From Chara braunii (taxonomy: Eukaryota > Streptophyta > Charophyceae > Charales > Characeae), in contig BFEA01000397.1 in assembly GCA_003427395.1 (NCBI GenBank), forward strand, positions 1,241,466-1,272,082: a stretch of 30,617 nucleotides of DNA, in the 5' to 3' direction. The notes under the pieces were generated by a model. The model was given only the letters and a program-made list of their open reading frames with translations. It had not been told where the DNA came from and ran no database searches. The position numbers and the translations under genes are program-made. Below, piece after piece: positions 8,367 to 18,904 of the stretch. Every line of letters begins with the position of its first letter. Position 1 is the first letter of the stretch.

Positions 8367-9516
8367 GTGGAAGAACTGCCACTTGTCCGTATTTCGGCTC
8401 GTTGGTCAAGTCCGGCTCTTTCCACGATGTAATTTCCTCGCCCTTTGGTATCTTGGCAGGTCGATGCAGACGTGTCAGCTCGTCCGCGTTCCCGTGTCGC
8501 TCTGTCTTTCGATGGACGATATCGAAGTCGTATTCTTGCAGTCGCACCGCCCAACGGCCAATCATGCCAGTGTAATTGGTGAGCTTCTTCAAGGCCAGCA
8601 GAGGCTCGTGATCCGTCACCAAGCGAAACTTCTGTCCGTAAAGATACGGATGAAAGTGTTGGATTCCCCAGACTACTGCGTAGCATTCGCCTTGAGGTGC
8701 CAAGTCATTCCTTCGTTCGTCCGGTACGGTACGCGATGCGTATTCAATGACGTGTTCACGACCATCGTTCCCCTTCTGCGCTAGAATAGCGGAGATAGCT
8801 TCCGGTTGCCAGTCCGTAATAAGAATGAACTGTTTCGAGGGGTCCGGCTGAATCAAAACAGGGGCCCTCGCCAGAGCGTCCTTAAGGGTTGCAAAGGCCT
8901 GCTGGCACTCCGCGTCCTAGCTCAGAGGCTGGTTCTTCCGTAGCAGATTCGTTAGTGGTCGTGCAATCGCAGCAAAGCCCTTGATGAAGCGTCGGTAGTA
9001 CGACGCCAACCCCAAGAAGGCTCAAACGTGGGTTAGTGACGTGGGAACCGGGGCTTCTTTCACCGCCGCAACTTTTCTCGAGTCCGGCCGCAATCCTCCA
9101 CGTGTCACGACGTAGCCTAAGAACGAAATTTTCGAAAGGAAAAATTCGCTCTTCTCGAGCGCAATCTTGAACCCAGCGTCTCTCAACGCGCCCAATGTCC
9201 ATTCAATGTGTTGCGCATGCCCGTGATAGGTTTCCGAATAGACCAGGATATCGTCCATGTACACGATCACGCAAAAGTTAATCATCCCTTGTGTCAGTCG
9301 TGTCTTGTTGACGAAATTCTAGAACGTCATGTTCATCGCTCGCTGGAACGTGGCAGGCGCATTGCAAATCCCCATTGGACACCGAACCCACTGCCACGAG
9401 CCCTCAAACAACACAAAGGCCGTCTTAGGCCGATCTTCCTCTTTAACCAGAATATGATGGAAGCCATGCCGAATATCAACTTTGCTGAAATAATTAGCGC
9501 ATCCAATCGCATCCAA
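8353..9516 (-). pseudogene. Element 1 reverse transcriptase (C-terminal part) and RNase H
   Basis: One reading frame, broken by TAG 9321-9319, TGA 9024-9022 and TAG 8919-8917, carries the RT palm and thumb and the RNase H. Recognisable motifs in order: YFSKVDIRHGFHH with the first catalytic Asp, CPMGICNAPATFQRAM, the YMDD active site with flanking VIVYMDDILVYS, GYVVTRGG, the connection segment [15 protein letters not shown], then RNase H with ILITDWQPEA, TDHEPLLALKK and GNADELTRL. The protein would copy element RNA to DNA and degrade the RNA strand. Each stop falls where the family has Gln, Arg or Trp, so all are single transitions. The N-terminal RT half lies at 9983-10475, beyond the insertion. 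Confidence 0.93.
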
Positions 9517-9991
9517 CACACAAGCGGTTATCGGGTAGCTGAAAATTCAGGAATAAAAATTCTGAAGTGAGAGTTTTGGGCAGTCTAAAAATCCTGAATG
9601 GTCCTGAAGTGGTGAAAGGTCCGAAGACCCTGAAAACCACCTATTTAGGCAGTCTGCATCCTGAAGTGGTGAAGGGTGTCCTGAAGTGGTCAAGTGAGAG
9701 TTTTGGGCAGTCTGAAAATCCTGAATGGTCCTGAAGTGGTGAAAGGTCCGAAGACCATGAAAACGACCTTCACCACTTGAGGATGCAGCCTGCCTAAACA
9801 GATGGTTTCCAGGGTCTTCGGAGTTTTCACCACTTCAGGACCATTCACGATTTTCAGACCTGAATGGTCCTGAAGTGGTGAAAGGTCTCCTGAAAACCAC
9901 TTGTTTAGGCAGGCTGCATCCTGAAGTGGTGAAGGGTGTCCTGAAGTGGTGATGAAAAATACGACTGTTATTAACCTTCTCCCATCCAACA
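9510..9991. mobile_element. Foldback-type insertion in RT with 9-bp target duplication
   Basis: The RT frame is cut inside the Leu-Leu-Asp codons. The 9-mer CATCCAACA occurs at 9510-9518 and 9983-9991, and removing one copy with the 464 bases between restores continuity of RT. The insert has at least three direct and one inverted copy of a module containing cctgaagtggtgaaaggt (about 9593, 9720 and 9859 direct; about 9825-9848 inverted). A 20-bp perfect stem joins 9781-9800 with 9902-9921. A 9-bp duplication fits Mutator-like DNA transposons. Terminal inverted repeats are only weakly discernible, so a non-autonomous foldback or MITE element of MULE type is an inference. It encodes no protein. 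Confidence 0.7.
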
Positions 9992-10475
9992 AATTATCAA
10001 TCCGGGGGAGGGGATACACATCTTTGATCGTGATCTCACTCAGCTTGCGATAATCAATGCAAATACGAATTGCTCCGTTTTTCTTAGGTACTAACACTAC
10101 GGGAAAGGACCAAGGTCCGGTGGCGGGTTCAATCCAGCCGCTGGCTTCGAACTCCCGAATTCGTTCGAGAGCCTTTTTGCGTTCAATCAAGGAATACCGG
10201 TAGGGTTTGCAATGAATCCGGGAGTGATTTCCTATCTGAATTTCATATTGGACTACTAACGACAAACCAATGTCAGTGTCTGTTACACTAATCGTTCCTT
10301 GATATTTCGTTAGAATGTCCGCAATCACCCAGTGGATTTCATCCGGTACGTACTGTTGGACGTGTAGTTCAAAAATTTGATCCCCGACCCGAACGTCAAG
10401 CTGTTTCGTGCGCATCTGTTTTGCCACGTCGGGCGGAGCACCGAGATAACGAATGGTCCGATCGCCAGGCGAACA
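9983..10475 (-). pseudogene. Element 1 reverse transcriptase, N-terminal part
   Basis: This encodes the fingers of the Ty3/gypsy [20 protein letters not shown], then [14 protein letters not shown] and [11 protein letters not shown]. The protein is broken at 9983 by the foldback insertion and continues at 9516. Upstream, the frame extends past the end of the protease frame (stop at 10396), which lies in a different phase. A one-base deletion near 10475 therefore separates protease from RT in this copy. The open frame running leftwards through the insertion to 9690 is only accidental extension. Confidence 0.93.
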
Positions 10476-11490
10476 CCGTGGCCATCATCTGGGCATCTTC
10501 TTTCCGGATTGCCATGTGTCCTTCCGGGGTAATCCCGTCACAAACATCCTGCCATGGCACGTTCTTAGTTGCGATCTTTATCCCCAGTCTGTCTGTTTCT
10601 GCCTCGAAACGTCCACGGGGTTCCAGAGAGCTTGGTTCCGCCCCCAAGCGTAACAATCTCACTTTTTTGGCAGCTGTCAATGAAAACTTGGGTAATTCCG
10701 TAATGTCGCAATAATGTTTTTTATCGCTGTACCTGGCGAGGAGAGGGGGGATTCCTTCGTACAGTGTTTGAGGGGTTTCCAAAGAGTCGACCATCCTCGA
10801 AATCTGCATGAGAGGCTCACCCAAGATCATCGCCTTGGTCCTTTGAATTTTTCCGCTGGTCAGTTGCATCATTCTCGCTATCGTTTTGGGCGGCGGGTAG
10901 TAAATGCGTTGTCGTACCAATTTCAAGATCTCCGGATCATCTTCGTCACTGCTTTCCGCATCATCCGTTGATGACTTTCCCTTCGTGGATTCATCCCAGG
11001 AGATCATGTGGAGAGTCCCTGCCATCATCGGCGAAACCTGTGGGACCGTGTTAATGGTAGCACGAAGTGTCAATCGCATAGGTACAACGTAGGGTTTTCC
11101 TCCTGTATTTTGGAGGAAGATCGATCGTCGTTCGAAGTCCAGGTTTGCTCGTAACGCCACAAGAGCGGGAAGTCCGAAAAGAACGTCGTATGTATTAACA
11201 TCTAGTACTACGACATCCCCAAGCGCGTGCACTTTTCCCAACCGAAAAGCGACGTTGGTCATTCTTCCCACAGTTTTGATCTTTTCTTCATCTGCCGAAA
11301 CGAGCCGATCTTTCTCAGTGAGCATGATCAGATCGTTTTTCTTACCTGCCCTTTCGACCACTCTCAATGAAATAGCCAATACAGCTGCTCCCGAATCTAT
11401 AATGGCGCTGTAGGGAATTCCCCAGATTTCAATATCATATTCTGCGGATTTCCACAGAATTGGTTTAATCTGTAAGAAATGATCGTCTTT
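10396..11490 (-). CDS. Element 1 retropepsin-type protease and linker
   Basis: This encodes an aspartic protease that would mature Gag and Pol. The catalytic motif IIDSGAAV lies at about 11404-11381. It is followed by the flap-like region and [16 protein letters not shown] near 11200, which corresponds to the conserved D-x-LLG-x-x-W/L end of retropepsins. A long linker to RT follows (to about 10400). The frame is the same as that of gag, separated only by TAG 11493-11491 between GLI and KDDHF, so a Gag-Pro-Pol fusion is expected. The stop could be a mutated CAG or, less likely, a readthrough site of the kind used by gammaretroviruses. The frame ends at 10396 because of a frameshift before RT. 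Confidence 0.85.
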   Translation of the reverse strand, partial: KDDHFLQIKPILWKSAEYDIEIWGIPYSAIIDSGAAVLAISLRVVERAGKKNDLIMLTEKDRLVSADEEKIKTVGRMTNVAFRLGKVHALGDVVVLDVNTYDVLFGLPALVALRANLDFERRSIFLQNTGGKPYVVPMRLTLRATINTVPQVSPMMAGTLHMISWDESTKGKSSTDDAESSDEDDPEILKLVRQRIYYPPPKTIARMMQLTSGKIQRTKAMILGEPLMQISRMVDSLETPQTLYEGIPPLLARYSDKKHYCDITELPKFSLTAAKKVRLLRLGAEPSSLEPRGRFEAETDRLGIKIATKNVPWQDVCDGITPEGHMAIRKEDAQMMATVFAWRSDHSLSRCSARRGKTDAHETA

Positions 11491-13053
11491 CTAAATTAAA
11501 CCTACCTGTATCGGATCCGAAGTGCCTGTTGGGTTTTCTTCTGGCGCGAGGCCTTTGGCTTTTACGTTCGGTGTTCGGGCGAGGGCGAATCGTTTTCGAT
11601 TTGCCTTGCAATGTTGTAGCATTCGTTCATTGGCTTGCTCGGAGATCGAGAGTAGGTGACCGATCCGAAGTGGAATCCGATGGTCCAAGGCTCGGATGAT
11701 GTTTAACACATCGATTTCTCCTGTGACGAAGGTGGGTCCTCCCGACTCCATTTCTCCTATAGACGGTCGCCACTCCGCCACCTCTTTCGGTTCTGGCGCT
11801 GGTCTGATTGTTTCGATCATTCCAAGCCCAGGATATCCCAGCGATACGTATTGATCTAGCGGGATTAGCTCGGCGGCCTCTTCCGTGGTGGCCAGGGCAC
11901 TTCCCCCACCCTCTACTTCTTCCATCAACGCTCCGACTCATCCAGGTCCATTAACGATGGGGGTCGCAGGCATGGGTGCGACCCTGATCCGCTGTTGCGG
12001 AGGTCGGTGGGGGCAATTGCGGGCCAGATGTCCTGGCTGATGACAGGTATAACAGACATTCAGATTGTTCGCGACTCCTCCGAGCGCAGGCGTCGGGGCT
12101 AATCCTTGCTGCATCGGAGGGGCACATACCGCAATGGGCCGCATGTTCCTCATCATGGCTTCCAGCCGAGCATTGTGCTCTCGCTGCTCCTTTTTGCTTT
12201 CCTGGATCAAACTAATCAAGGTTTTGGTTAGTTCGAAAATGGCTGCTAATTCGCTCAATCGTACTAGAGTTTCAATCGGTGGCGGGGGTAACGCTCTGAC
12301 GGGTGGCGGTATCACAGGAGCGGAGGTGCTCGGGATCTCACGTAGGACCACTCGCTTGGGACCTATCTGTTCCATATAAGTGACATGTCCTGATACAAAT
12401 CCCATGTTTTCAAATTTATTTTGCAAGGCAGCCAGCTCAGCTCTCACTCGTGCGAGTTCAGTCGAATCTTCTTCCCTAGGATAGTCTTCTCCTTCCAGGA
12501 AGTTCGCCGCGAACTTCCGTTCCATTTCTTCCGCAGCAGCCATGATTTGTTGTAGTGTGTGAGTGATGGGGGGAAATTGCGTCCGCAACTTAGCTCTTAT
12601 CGTTCGACTGCGAAGTCCATCAATGAATAGATCTCTCCCTACTTGTTCACCTCGCTCATTTTTTACAAACATTCTGTAGAACCGGTTTCGATATTCCGCA
12701 ACGGATTCGAGAGGTTTTTGCACTCGGTCCTTGATCATGTACAGCGCTTGCTCGGGGTGAACATAATCAAATCAGTTCATGAAATCCCATTCGAAGGTCG
12801 GGTGGTCAACCCACACGTAGGTGCTAAGCCAATGATGAGCGTCTCCCCCCAATCGGGCGGGAATGTTGATATGTGCTTCATTGTCAGTATACTGTTGGGC
12901 TCTAAGTGTGGCCAACCATGCTCCTACGAGATGGTGTGCTGGATCGAACAAATAGAGATCAGGTGGGGTCGTGGGAGCTCGTGCACGTGGGGCGGGTTGA
13001 TTCTGTGGATTAGCATTCTGTGGTGGAATCAGGATTGGCACATTGGCGGCCAT
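11491..13053 (-). pseudogene. Element 1 Gag
   Basis: The structural Gag protein packages element RNA. The best start is the ATG at 13053-13051 (context TATGGCCGCC), about 140 bases inside the PBS. The N-part is Pro-rich, followed by the retrotransposon Gag core: LYLFDPAHHLVGAWL, WLSTYV, then VQKPLESVAEYRNRFYRM and LRTQFPPITHTLQQIM. The nucleocapsid zinc knuckle CYTCHQPGHLARNC (CX2CX4HX4C) lies near 12050-12010. A Glu/Pro-rich tail runs to 11491. One frame spans all of this and is interrupted by TGA 12774-12772 (Trp position) and TGA 11940-11938 (Arg position). Both are single transitions, so the gene was recently one ORF. Confidence 0.9.
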
Positions 13054-13194
13054 ATTGGCTACTCGTCTGTTAGCCGATCTGCTTCGAGTGCTGATAGGGT
13101 CGCGTCTATGCACGTTCCGAGGGCGAGGTCGCCCTTAGTTAGCCAGGTCGCCTAATTAGCGTGCCATCAATCCTAAGACCCTAGCCATGTGTCG

Positions 13195-13207
13195 GGCTCC
13201 GATACCA
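13195..13207 (-). other. Primer-binding site, tRNA-iMet type
   Basis: On the minus strand this reads TGGTATCGGAGCC, complementary to the 3' end of plant initiator tRNA-Met except for one base (the usual form has A where this has the first G of CGG). It abuts the 5' LTR, and its first three bases (TGG) overlap the end of the LTR as defined by comparison with the other copy. It marks where minus-strand DNA synthesis would begin. Confidence 0.85.
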
Positions 13208-15563
13208 ACCTCACGCCCAGCGTGACTTCCTGATCGGAGTGGGATGTGGGCCTGGAAGTGCGAAAAGGGGTGTGCCAAGGATTTTTGGGGAAGTGGGGGA
13301 GTCTTAAGGGTATGAATGTAATTGGGCGAATAAGGGGCGTATGCGCGAGGGACTCAAGGTCCGATGGAGCCGGGGCACTGTGGGCGACGGTTTACGGGGA
13401 AATCCCTCCACGGTGGAGGCGGTCCCAAAAAGTTAGGCCGTCGGGGGCCGCCACGTGGCGGAGGCCGCCGCGTACTTGGATTGGGCCCTTGGAATTCCGG
13501 AGTTCTCCGTTCGCCGCTACGTCGGCAATTCACACAAAACGTACTGGGCCAATAGGGGGCTATGGCCGGCCAGGGAACGACGCTGAGTTGATGATACGGG
13601 AGAAGAAGGCGGAAAGGAGGGAAACTGGTGGTGATGACAACAAATCCCGGGTGGGTGAAGTAGATGGTGTGGTCGGGGGAAGGGAAATCAGAGCACCGAG
13701 GGTCGCTAGAGGTGGCGCAGTGAAATTCCCGCGGATATAGTCGATTCTCCGTGTGACAGGGGTATAGCAGCCTTATGAGTTCGTTTATCCAAGGGGTGAA
13801 ATAATCCGGGTCGTAGGATGAGTCTGAGCTCCAAGATCGCGCCATGGTATCATCGTAGATGGGATAGCTCTGGTCGGGTTATCATCACCGCGCACGAGCA
13901 CGTACAGAACAGGCGAACTCAGTTGCGCCTCATCGTGCTCGTACGCGATAATGGTTCCGCCGCGAATCTTTTTGGGTGGCGAATCGGCGCACAGGAATGC
14001 GTGTAGGGGCGCGACTCGGATCGCGTTTATAAGTGTTCTCGCGCGGCGTTCGCGGGGCCAGGCTTCGGATCGTTTAATTGCTTCGTAAGTTTCGATTATG
14101 CAAGAAGCAACCATATCACAACCCCATCGTGAGACAAGCAAAAACGACTATCGGGGCCAGATTCTTATCCCATCGACAGCTGCATCAGGTGCAGGCAAAG
14201 ATTCGACACAAACAAAAAGCAAGGACAGAGATTCTCAGCAAAAAGATAAACAAGCAGGCATAACATCCATACATCCATACATTCGGCAATCATACACATA
14301 ATGCAATCGAGACAGACATCGCAAGGACAAGTGTGAGCAAAAACCCAAGCCCAGATTCCAGAAAGTCGAAATGAAAATAAGAACGGGCAAACCGCCCGGA
14401 GCCGCAATCAAAATATATGTATACAAATGAAAAGAGGGAACAGACAAAGAAACAGCAAATCCGCGTCCATCGACCTCAACTCTCTCCTTCTCTCTCTCTC
14501 TCTTTCCGATGCGGACAGTCCGTCGTCACGCACCAACCCACGAGGTTGTCACCCTGCTTAGTCCTCCCGCACCCGTTGGATTCGCCCGTGCCCACAGTCC
14601 GTCGTGGCCCACGTCAATCTCGCGCGTTCGGCACCAGCCCGTCGGGTCGCCCAACTCCTGCTCTACTCACCTCTTACTTCGCTCGTGTGCTGACCCTTCC
14701 TGATCGCGCAACCCCGAGCTTCCAATGACGGGTTAAGAGAGCTGACTAATCGTGCAGCCAAAATTTATAGCGTGCATGCATGCGCGAAGAACACGAAATT
14801 ACCAGGACTTAGAGCGGGGATTAGGGAGGGATCCCCTGCGTTCTGCATGATCGGGCCACTGTGTGGGGGACGTAACCCTTCTCCACGCATCGATCCGAGC
14901 ATGCAAGCCGCGGCCTACGAAAATTTCAGCAAAAAGAAAGAGGGGGAGGGCGGGAGAGACGAAGTGCAAGAAGAAAGCTACAGTTACAATGACGCCCGCT
15001 CAAAATTACAGTTACACACGCGATTAAGGGCGCCCACTAATCAGAGTACCGTTGCAGCCGCATGAAGAGGCGCGTAGACAAAAGGCGCCACGCGGCAAGA
15101 AAAATCCTAAATACTAAATTCCTAAATTCCTATCTAATGCGAAAAAGCAAAAAGCACGAATTCCAGAAGGGAAGTTCGAAATTCCGAGAGTCACCGGGGC
15201 TCGACAAAATTCGAAAAAGACTCAAAAAAAAAAAAATTCAAAAGAACGAAGCAATTTCTCGCGCGATGTCCGCACCCAAAAGATCGAAACCGAAGCGAAA
15301 GAAACGACGTCAACAATTATTAATCGCGCGCGGTGGCGCGCCAGTCATCCAGTCGACCAGTCAATCAACCGGCCATCCCAGGACACACCCAACTCCGAAC
15401 CCAACCATTCGAAAAGAAGCGACGAAAAAAACGAAAAAGCAAGGACACTGATGCAATTTTTCCACCGGTCCCGATCTCCCGTAATTGCCCCAATCTTCCC
15501 AGCTTAGGACCCCTCGTTGCAACTGCGCAGAAAATCACGCGTTACAGAAAGTGGTTCGTCACA
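13205..15563 (-). repeat. Element 1 5' LTR
   Basis: This is the right copy of the 2.36-kb direct repeat (partner 1903-4237). In element orientation it starts TGTGACGAACC at 15563 and ends next to the PBS. It would contain the promoter and transcription start. No convincing TATA box was picked out. It carries about 37 bases near 15135-15175 that the other copy lacks. Open frames inside it are LTR sequence, not genes. Confidence 0.92.
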
Positions 15564-15567
15564 ACGC
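15564..15567. repeat. Target-site duplication ACGC, right copy
   Basis: Matches 1899-1902 at the other end of element 1 and lies within the LINE zinc-finger codons. Confidence 0.55.
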
Positions 15568-16290
15568 AGGACACTCCCACCACAGATGGCGGGTAGACTC
15601 AAAAGGCCATGAGCACCGTGGACATTTCAACTCGACCTGCATTCCTCTGCTCGTAACCATACCGTTGAGGGAGTAACTAGGAGGGAGATCATCCATAGGA
15701 TGGAGACCAGCTTCCCGTTTGGCAGCTTGGACAGCGTCTCCCAGAGGGCCAAGAAGGAAGGGCCCACGTTCGACAGATCTTCCATTGTGACCGTGTGCCA
15801 GCGACTGATTGCCACCTCAGTCGGGGAGCGAATGCTCCCCCTGCGTAATCTCAGGTTGTAGCCCTTAGCCACTGTGGACTCCGTCAGTCGGAGCTGGGTG
15901 TCCCTACTCCCTCCCGTAACCCAGCTCAGAGCCTCCGGGTCTATACACAGTTTCCGGAGCGGGGTGCACCTTACCCAGATCCATTTCTTCCTTCATGCCG
16001 GAGTACCACCCAGACCCACTACTCTTGCCTGAGGGGGATTTTCCCAGGTCTTAACGACCTTCTCGTCCAACCGGAGCAGTTCGTTTGTGTGTCTTTGGCA
16101 GGACCAGCGCTCAACGCGCCGGAAACCACTAGGGAGGATCTCGAGAACTTTCCATACTTCGTCTGCCTCTCCTTTTGCTGTACAGTACCATGTGCCGACC
16201 GGATCAATCCCCTCTGGGCCCAGTAGCTGGTTCCACCTTTCAGGGATAGCCTCCAGCTGTTGTTGCCAATTTAGTTCCACCAGATCTCGA
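15564..16290 (-). pseudogene. LINE ORF2 C-terminal fragment, 5' part
   Basis: Minus-strand LINE protein sequence. Next to the LTR it encodes the zf-RVT zinc finger (CPRC, ESTRHLWWECPA), which continues in frame into the segment left of element 1. Further upstream a frame from about 16280 to 15627 is open except for TGA 15995-15993 at a likely Trp codon. It includes GPEGIDPVGTWYC, IWVRCTPLRK and FLALWETLSKLPNGKL, the last resembling the linker before the zinc finger. A frameshift near 15690 separates this frame from the finger. The RT domain itself is not seen, so the LINE copy is 5' truncated or interrupted near the minisatellite. It would have supplied the 3'-end-binding part of a target-primed reverse transcriptase. 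Confidence 0.65.
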
Positions 16291-16930
16291 ATAAATCACC
16301 GTAACAGTGCCCAACCTGAAATATGCACCCGCGACAGTCCCTAAACTGAGATAAGACGTGGTGACGGATCCGAACCGGAAATAATTCACTGCCATGGTCC
16401 CAAACTTGAAATAAATGGTCGTAGAGGTACCTGATATAAAACGGTGCGAAGGCAGCGAACCTGGAATAGACTGTCGGCAAGGTTCTGAGGCTGAAAATAA
16501 TTTCCTGCAGCGACCGCAACCTGGGAAAAAAAATATCATTGTGGGCCCAAGCCTGAAACGAACTGTAGCCAAGCCCATACCGAGGTAGTATCGACCCTGA
16601 AAGGAACCTGAGACATACTGTGGCGATGAAACTCTGAAATAACTGTTGCGACGACCCCGAGCCTCGAGTAAGGTCGCTGTCTTGAAGATATGTCACTTTC
16701 AAACCTTAAACAGACTGCTGTATAAGTACCGAACCTGAAACACACCATCATAGTGGCGTCGGGCCTGGAAGTACTCCACGGGGAAGGTCCCGAACCTGAT
16801 AATAAATCTCCATCGTGGCCGCCCACCCGGAAATAAGTCACCGTAGCGGCCCCAAGCCTGAAGCAATGTGCCGCCGAGCCCATTCCGAACCAGATTCACA
16901 CTGACTACCGTAGGATGTAGCCAGTTCGCA
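16285..16930 (-). repeat. Degenerate 30-bp minisatellite
   Basis: About 20 imperfect units of roughly 30 bases with plus-strand consensus near GAAATAAGTCACCGTAGCGG followed by CCCCAAGCCT. Because the period is a multiple of three, minus-strand frames give decapeptide repeats such as YFRFGSVTTS, YLSLGTVAGA and YFRLGTVTVI. The frame drifts between units and no ORF spans the whole array, so coding is doubtful in this copy. Single-base indels and transitions are frequent, which indicates an old array. There are no spacers of the CRISPR kind. Confidence 0.75.
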
Positions 16931-17915
16931 ACAATACCGAATCTCTCCGAGCCACGTATCCGTACCATGCCAAATGCCATCCTGTAAGTCCAAGGTAGCA
17001 CCGTCCCACGCCGTCCAGGCGACTACGGGCTGACTCAGTGAGGTTAGTAATCAGATAAACCGGAAAGGCGACACGGGAAACCTCGATTCTCAGGGGATAG
17101 TAAAAAAAAGTTAGAGTTCAGAGAATTCGATCAGATCTGGATTCAGCCCCAACGGTGGTTAATCCATGCGAAGTCAGAGCAGGCATCGAGTAATCATTAA
17201 TTTCTGTTCAACTGTTCACTTTTTAATTACCCTTCTCTTTTCTTAATTCTATTATCCGAATTAGCATAATAATCGCAAATTCTCAAAAATTAATTCCCGA
17301 GGGGTTTAAAAAGGAGTAGTTGAAATTCTTTCATTTCCCTTTTCCCTTCTTCATTTTTAGTCTTCTCCCCATTTTCAATTTCATTGCCGGAAACATAAAA
17401 TAACAAGGGTATTCCCCCTAGAATTAAATGTCATGAAAAATTTAGAAATTAAGGGACTTTATGCTTTTGCGTTCTCCCCTACTAGTCTTAATCCCTTCCC
17501 CCATTCTTAATTATGGTACTAAAAAACAGAAAAATTTGAGGCCCCATTTCGGCCCCGGTCGTATGCTGCAAAAACGTCGCGGCGAGGTTTGTTCCCGCGA
17601 TGCCCCCTTGCAGCCGGCCATTCGAGGCCTAGCCTCATATCGGGCTGAAATGAAGGTTCCTAGATATGCCGGGAGCGGCTACCCATTTTGCCATCTCTGA
17701 GGGTTACTCGTAAGGTTCAGTGTCCCCAAAATCAGGGGTGCCCTAAGTTCCCCTAATTTTTACTGCCTGGTCATACCAGAGTACCGTCAAAACACGGACT
17801 TGTCCCTGAGCCTAAGTCCCAAAACCGGAGATTTCAGGCGGCGCACTGCTTGTGGCCGCCTGACAGTTAGCCCAGACCACTTCTCGACGCCCCCGTCGAG
17901 CCCTATCCACTTACG
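16931..17915. other. Non-coding region between LINE fragment and element 2 pol
   Basis: About 1 kb with no supported gene. It is AT-rich from 17170 to 17560. A pyrimidine-rich stretch at 17327-17378 (purine-rich on the minus strand) is a possible polypurine tract for element 2. The sequence left of it does not resemble the element 2 LTR at 29765-30617, so the 3' LTR is not found. Confidence 0.4.
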
Positions 17916-18904
17916 TCAAATGAAGCGGACAAGCTTCAGGGTGATTGTCCGTAAAGGATATCCACGTCGGCGTTTAATTGTCTTATGTTTCAGTTCGTTA
18001 TGAGTTCTGGGACTAAGAAGACGCTTCTTGACTCCCCTTTTTCCTCGGAAATTTGGCCTGGAAAGGATTCTCCCTCTCTTCTGAGGTCGGCCCGTGATAG
18101 GTGCCGACTCGTCAGCTTGTCTTATACAAAGTCTCTGTCTGGCTCTCCTCAGCACGAATAACCACTTCTCCCTCTTTCCCATCGCAAACCCTTTGACCTT
18201 TGTTTTCTCCCCCCTTTTCCTCTTCTTGGAACTCTGTCCCGCCTCATATCGCCTCAAGAGGGCTCTATCCTCCATTTTTACCTTCTCTTTCCCTTTCGGG
18301 CCTGTCAGCGATAAGGTGGGTGCAGGCCTGGGTCTAAACAACTTTAACCTAGCACCTGCCACTGGGTCCTTCCACTTGGATCCGTCTAATTCTGCTATCA
18401 TATATGCACCCCAGTCGAGTGCCTCAACCACTCTGTAAGGTCTCATCCATCTGTTTGCGAGTTTTCCGGTCTAGGTCCTCCTTCTGTCTGCGTCGTAGAG
18501 AAGGACCATATCTCCTATGCTCACCCTCTCCTTTTTTATCCGCACGTTCTTATCCCATCTCTCTTTACCTTTGTCCCTTTCCACTGCCAGACGATCTGCC
18601 GCTGTCATAAGGTTGTCTTCCAAACTGTAGGTTATCTGTCTTGTTCGAGCAGCTATGAGTTCCTCTCGGGTTATCTCCTCCGCCCAGTCAATGGTCGTCC
18701 AGCTGTCGATGTGAAACTCTATGGGGAGTGGACAATGTCGCCCAAACCACAAGGTGTAGGGTGGGTACCCAGTTCTAGCCCTGACCGTAACGTTGTTCGC
18801 CCATATCGCATATCGAAAATATCGTGGCCAATCACTGTCCTTACTCTTGCACCACTTGGACAGTAACACTATCAGAGTCTGGTGTCCCCTCTCTACGGGG
18901 AGTT
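17916..18904 (-). pseudogene. Element 2 integrase, C-terminal part
   Basis: This continues the integrase after a one-base frameshift at about 18895. It begins with VERGHQTLIVLLSKWC, which carries the catalytic Glu, and passes through WPRYFRYAIWANN and TGYPPYTLWFGRHCPLPIEF. It then enters a GPY/F-like module (KLANRWMRPYRVVEALDWG) interrupted by TAG 18473-18471. The tail, to 17916, is unusually long and Lys/Arg-rich, with several basic clusters that could bind DNA or act as nuclear localisation signals. No chromodomain is visible. It is the 3'-most coding region of element 2 seen here. Confidence 0.85.

Larger units (their letters stand above)
1903..15563 (-). mobile_element. Element 1: complete but decayed Ty3/gypsy LTR retrotransposon
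   Basis: A 13.7-kb element on the minus strand. It is bounded by long direct LTRs (1903-4237 and 13205-15563), has a tRNA-iMet-type PBS at 13195-13207, and has the order gag, protease, RT, RNase H, integrase. That order is the Ty3/gypsy (Metaviridae) order. Unusual parts are a PHD finger between RNase H and integrase, about 2.1 kb of extra ORFs between integrase and the 3' LTR, and no visible polypurine tract. At least seven nonsense codons, two frameshifts and a 464-bp insertion in RT make this copy non-functional. It sits inside a LINE. Length, LTR pair and domain order are seen directly; clade assignment is not attempted. Confidence 0.92.

Noticed and set aside
16285-16930. CRISPR-like array
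   Set aside because: Repeats are contiguous, degenerate and without unique spacers, in a eukaryotic retroelement setting.
18094-18610. Plus-strand Ser/Leu/Pro-rich frames over the integrase tail
   Set aside because: They are antisense shadows of the basic C-terminal tail of element 2 integrase.
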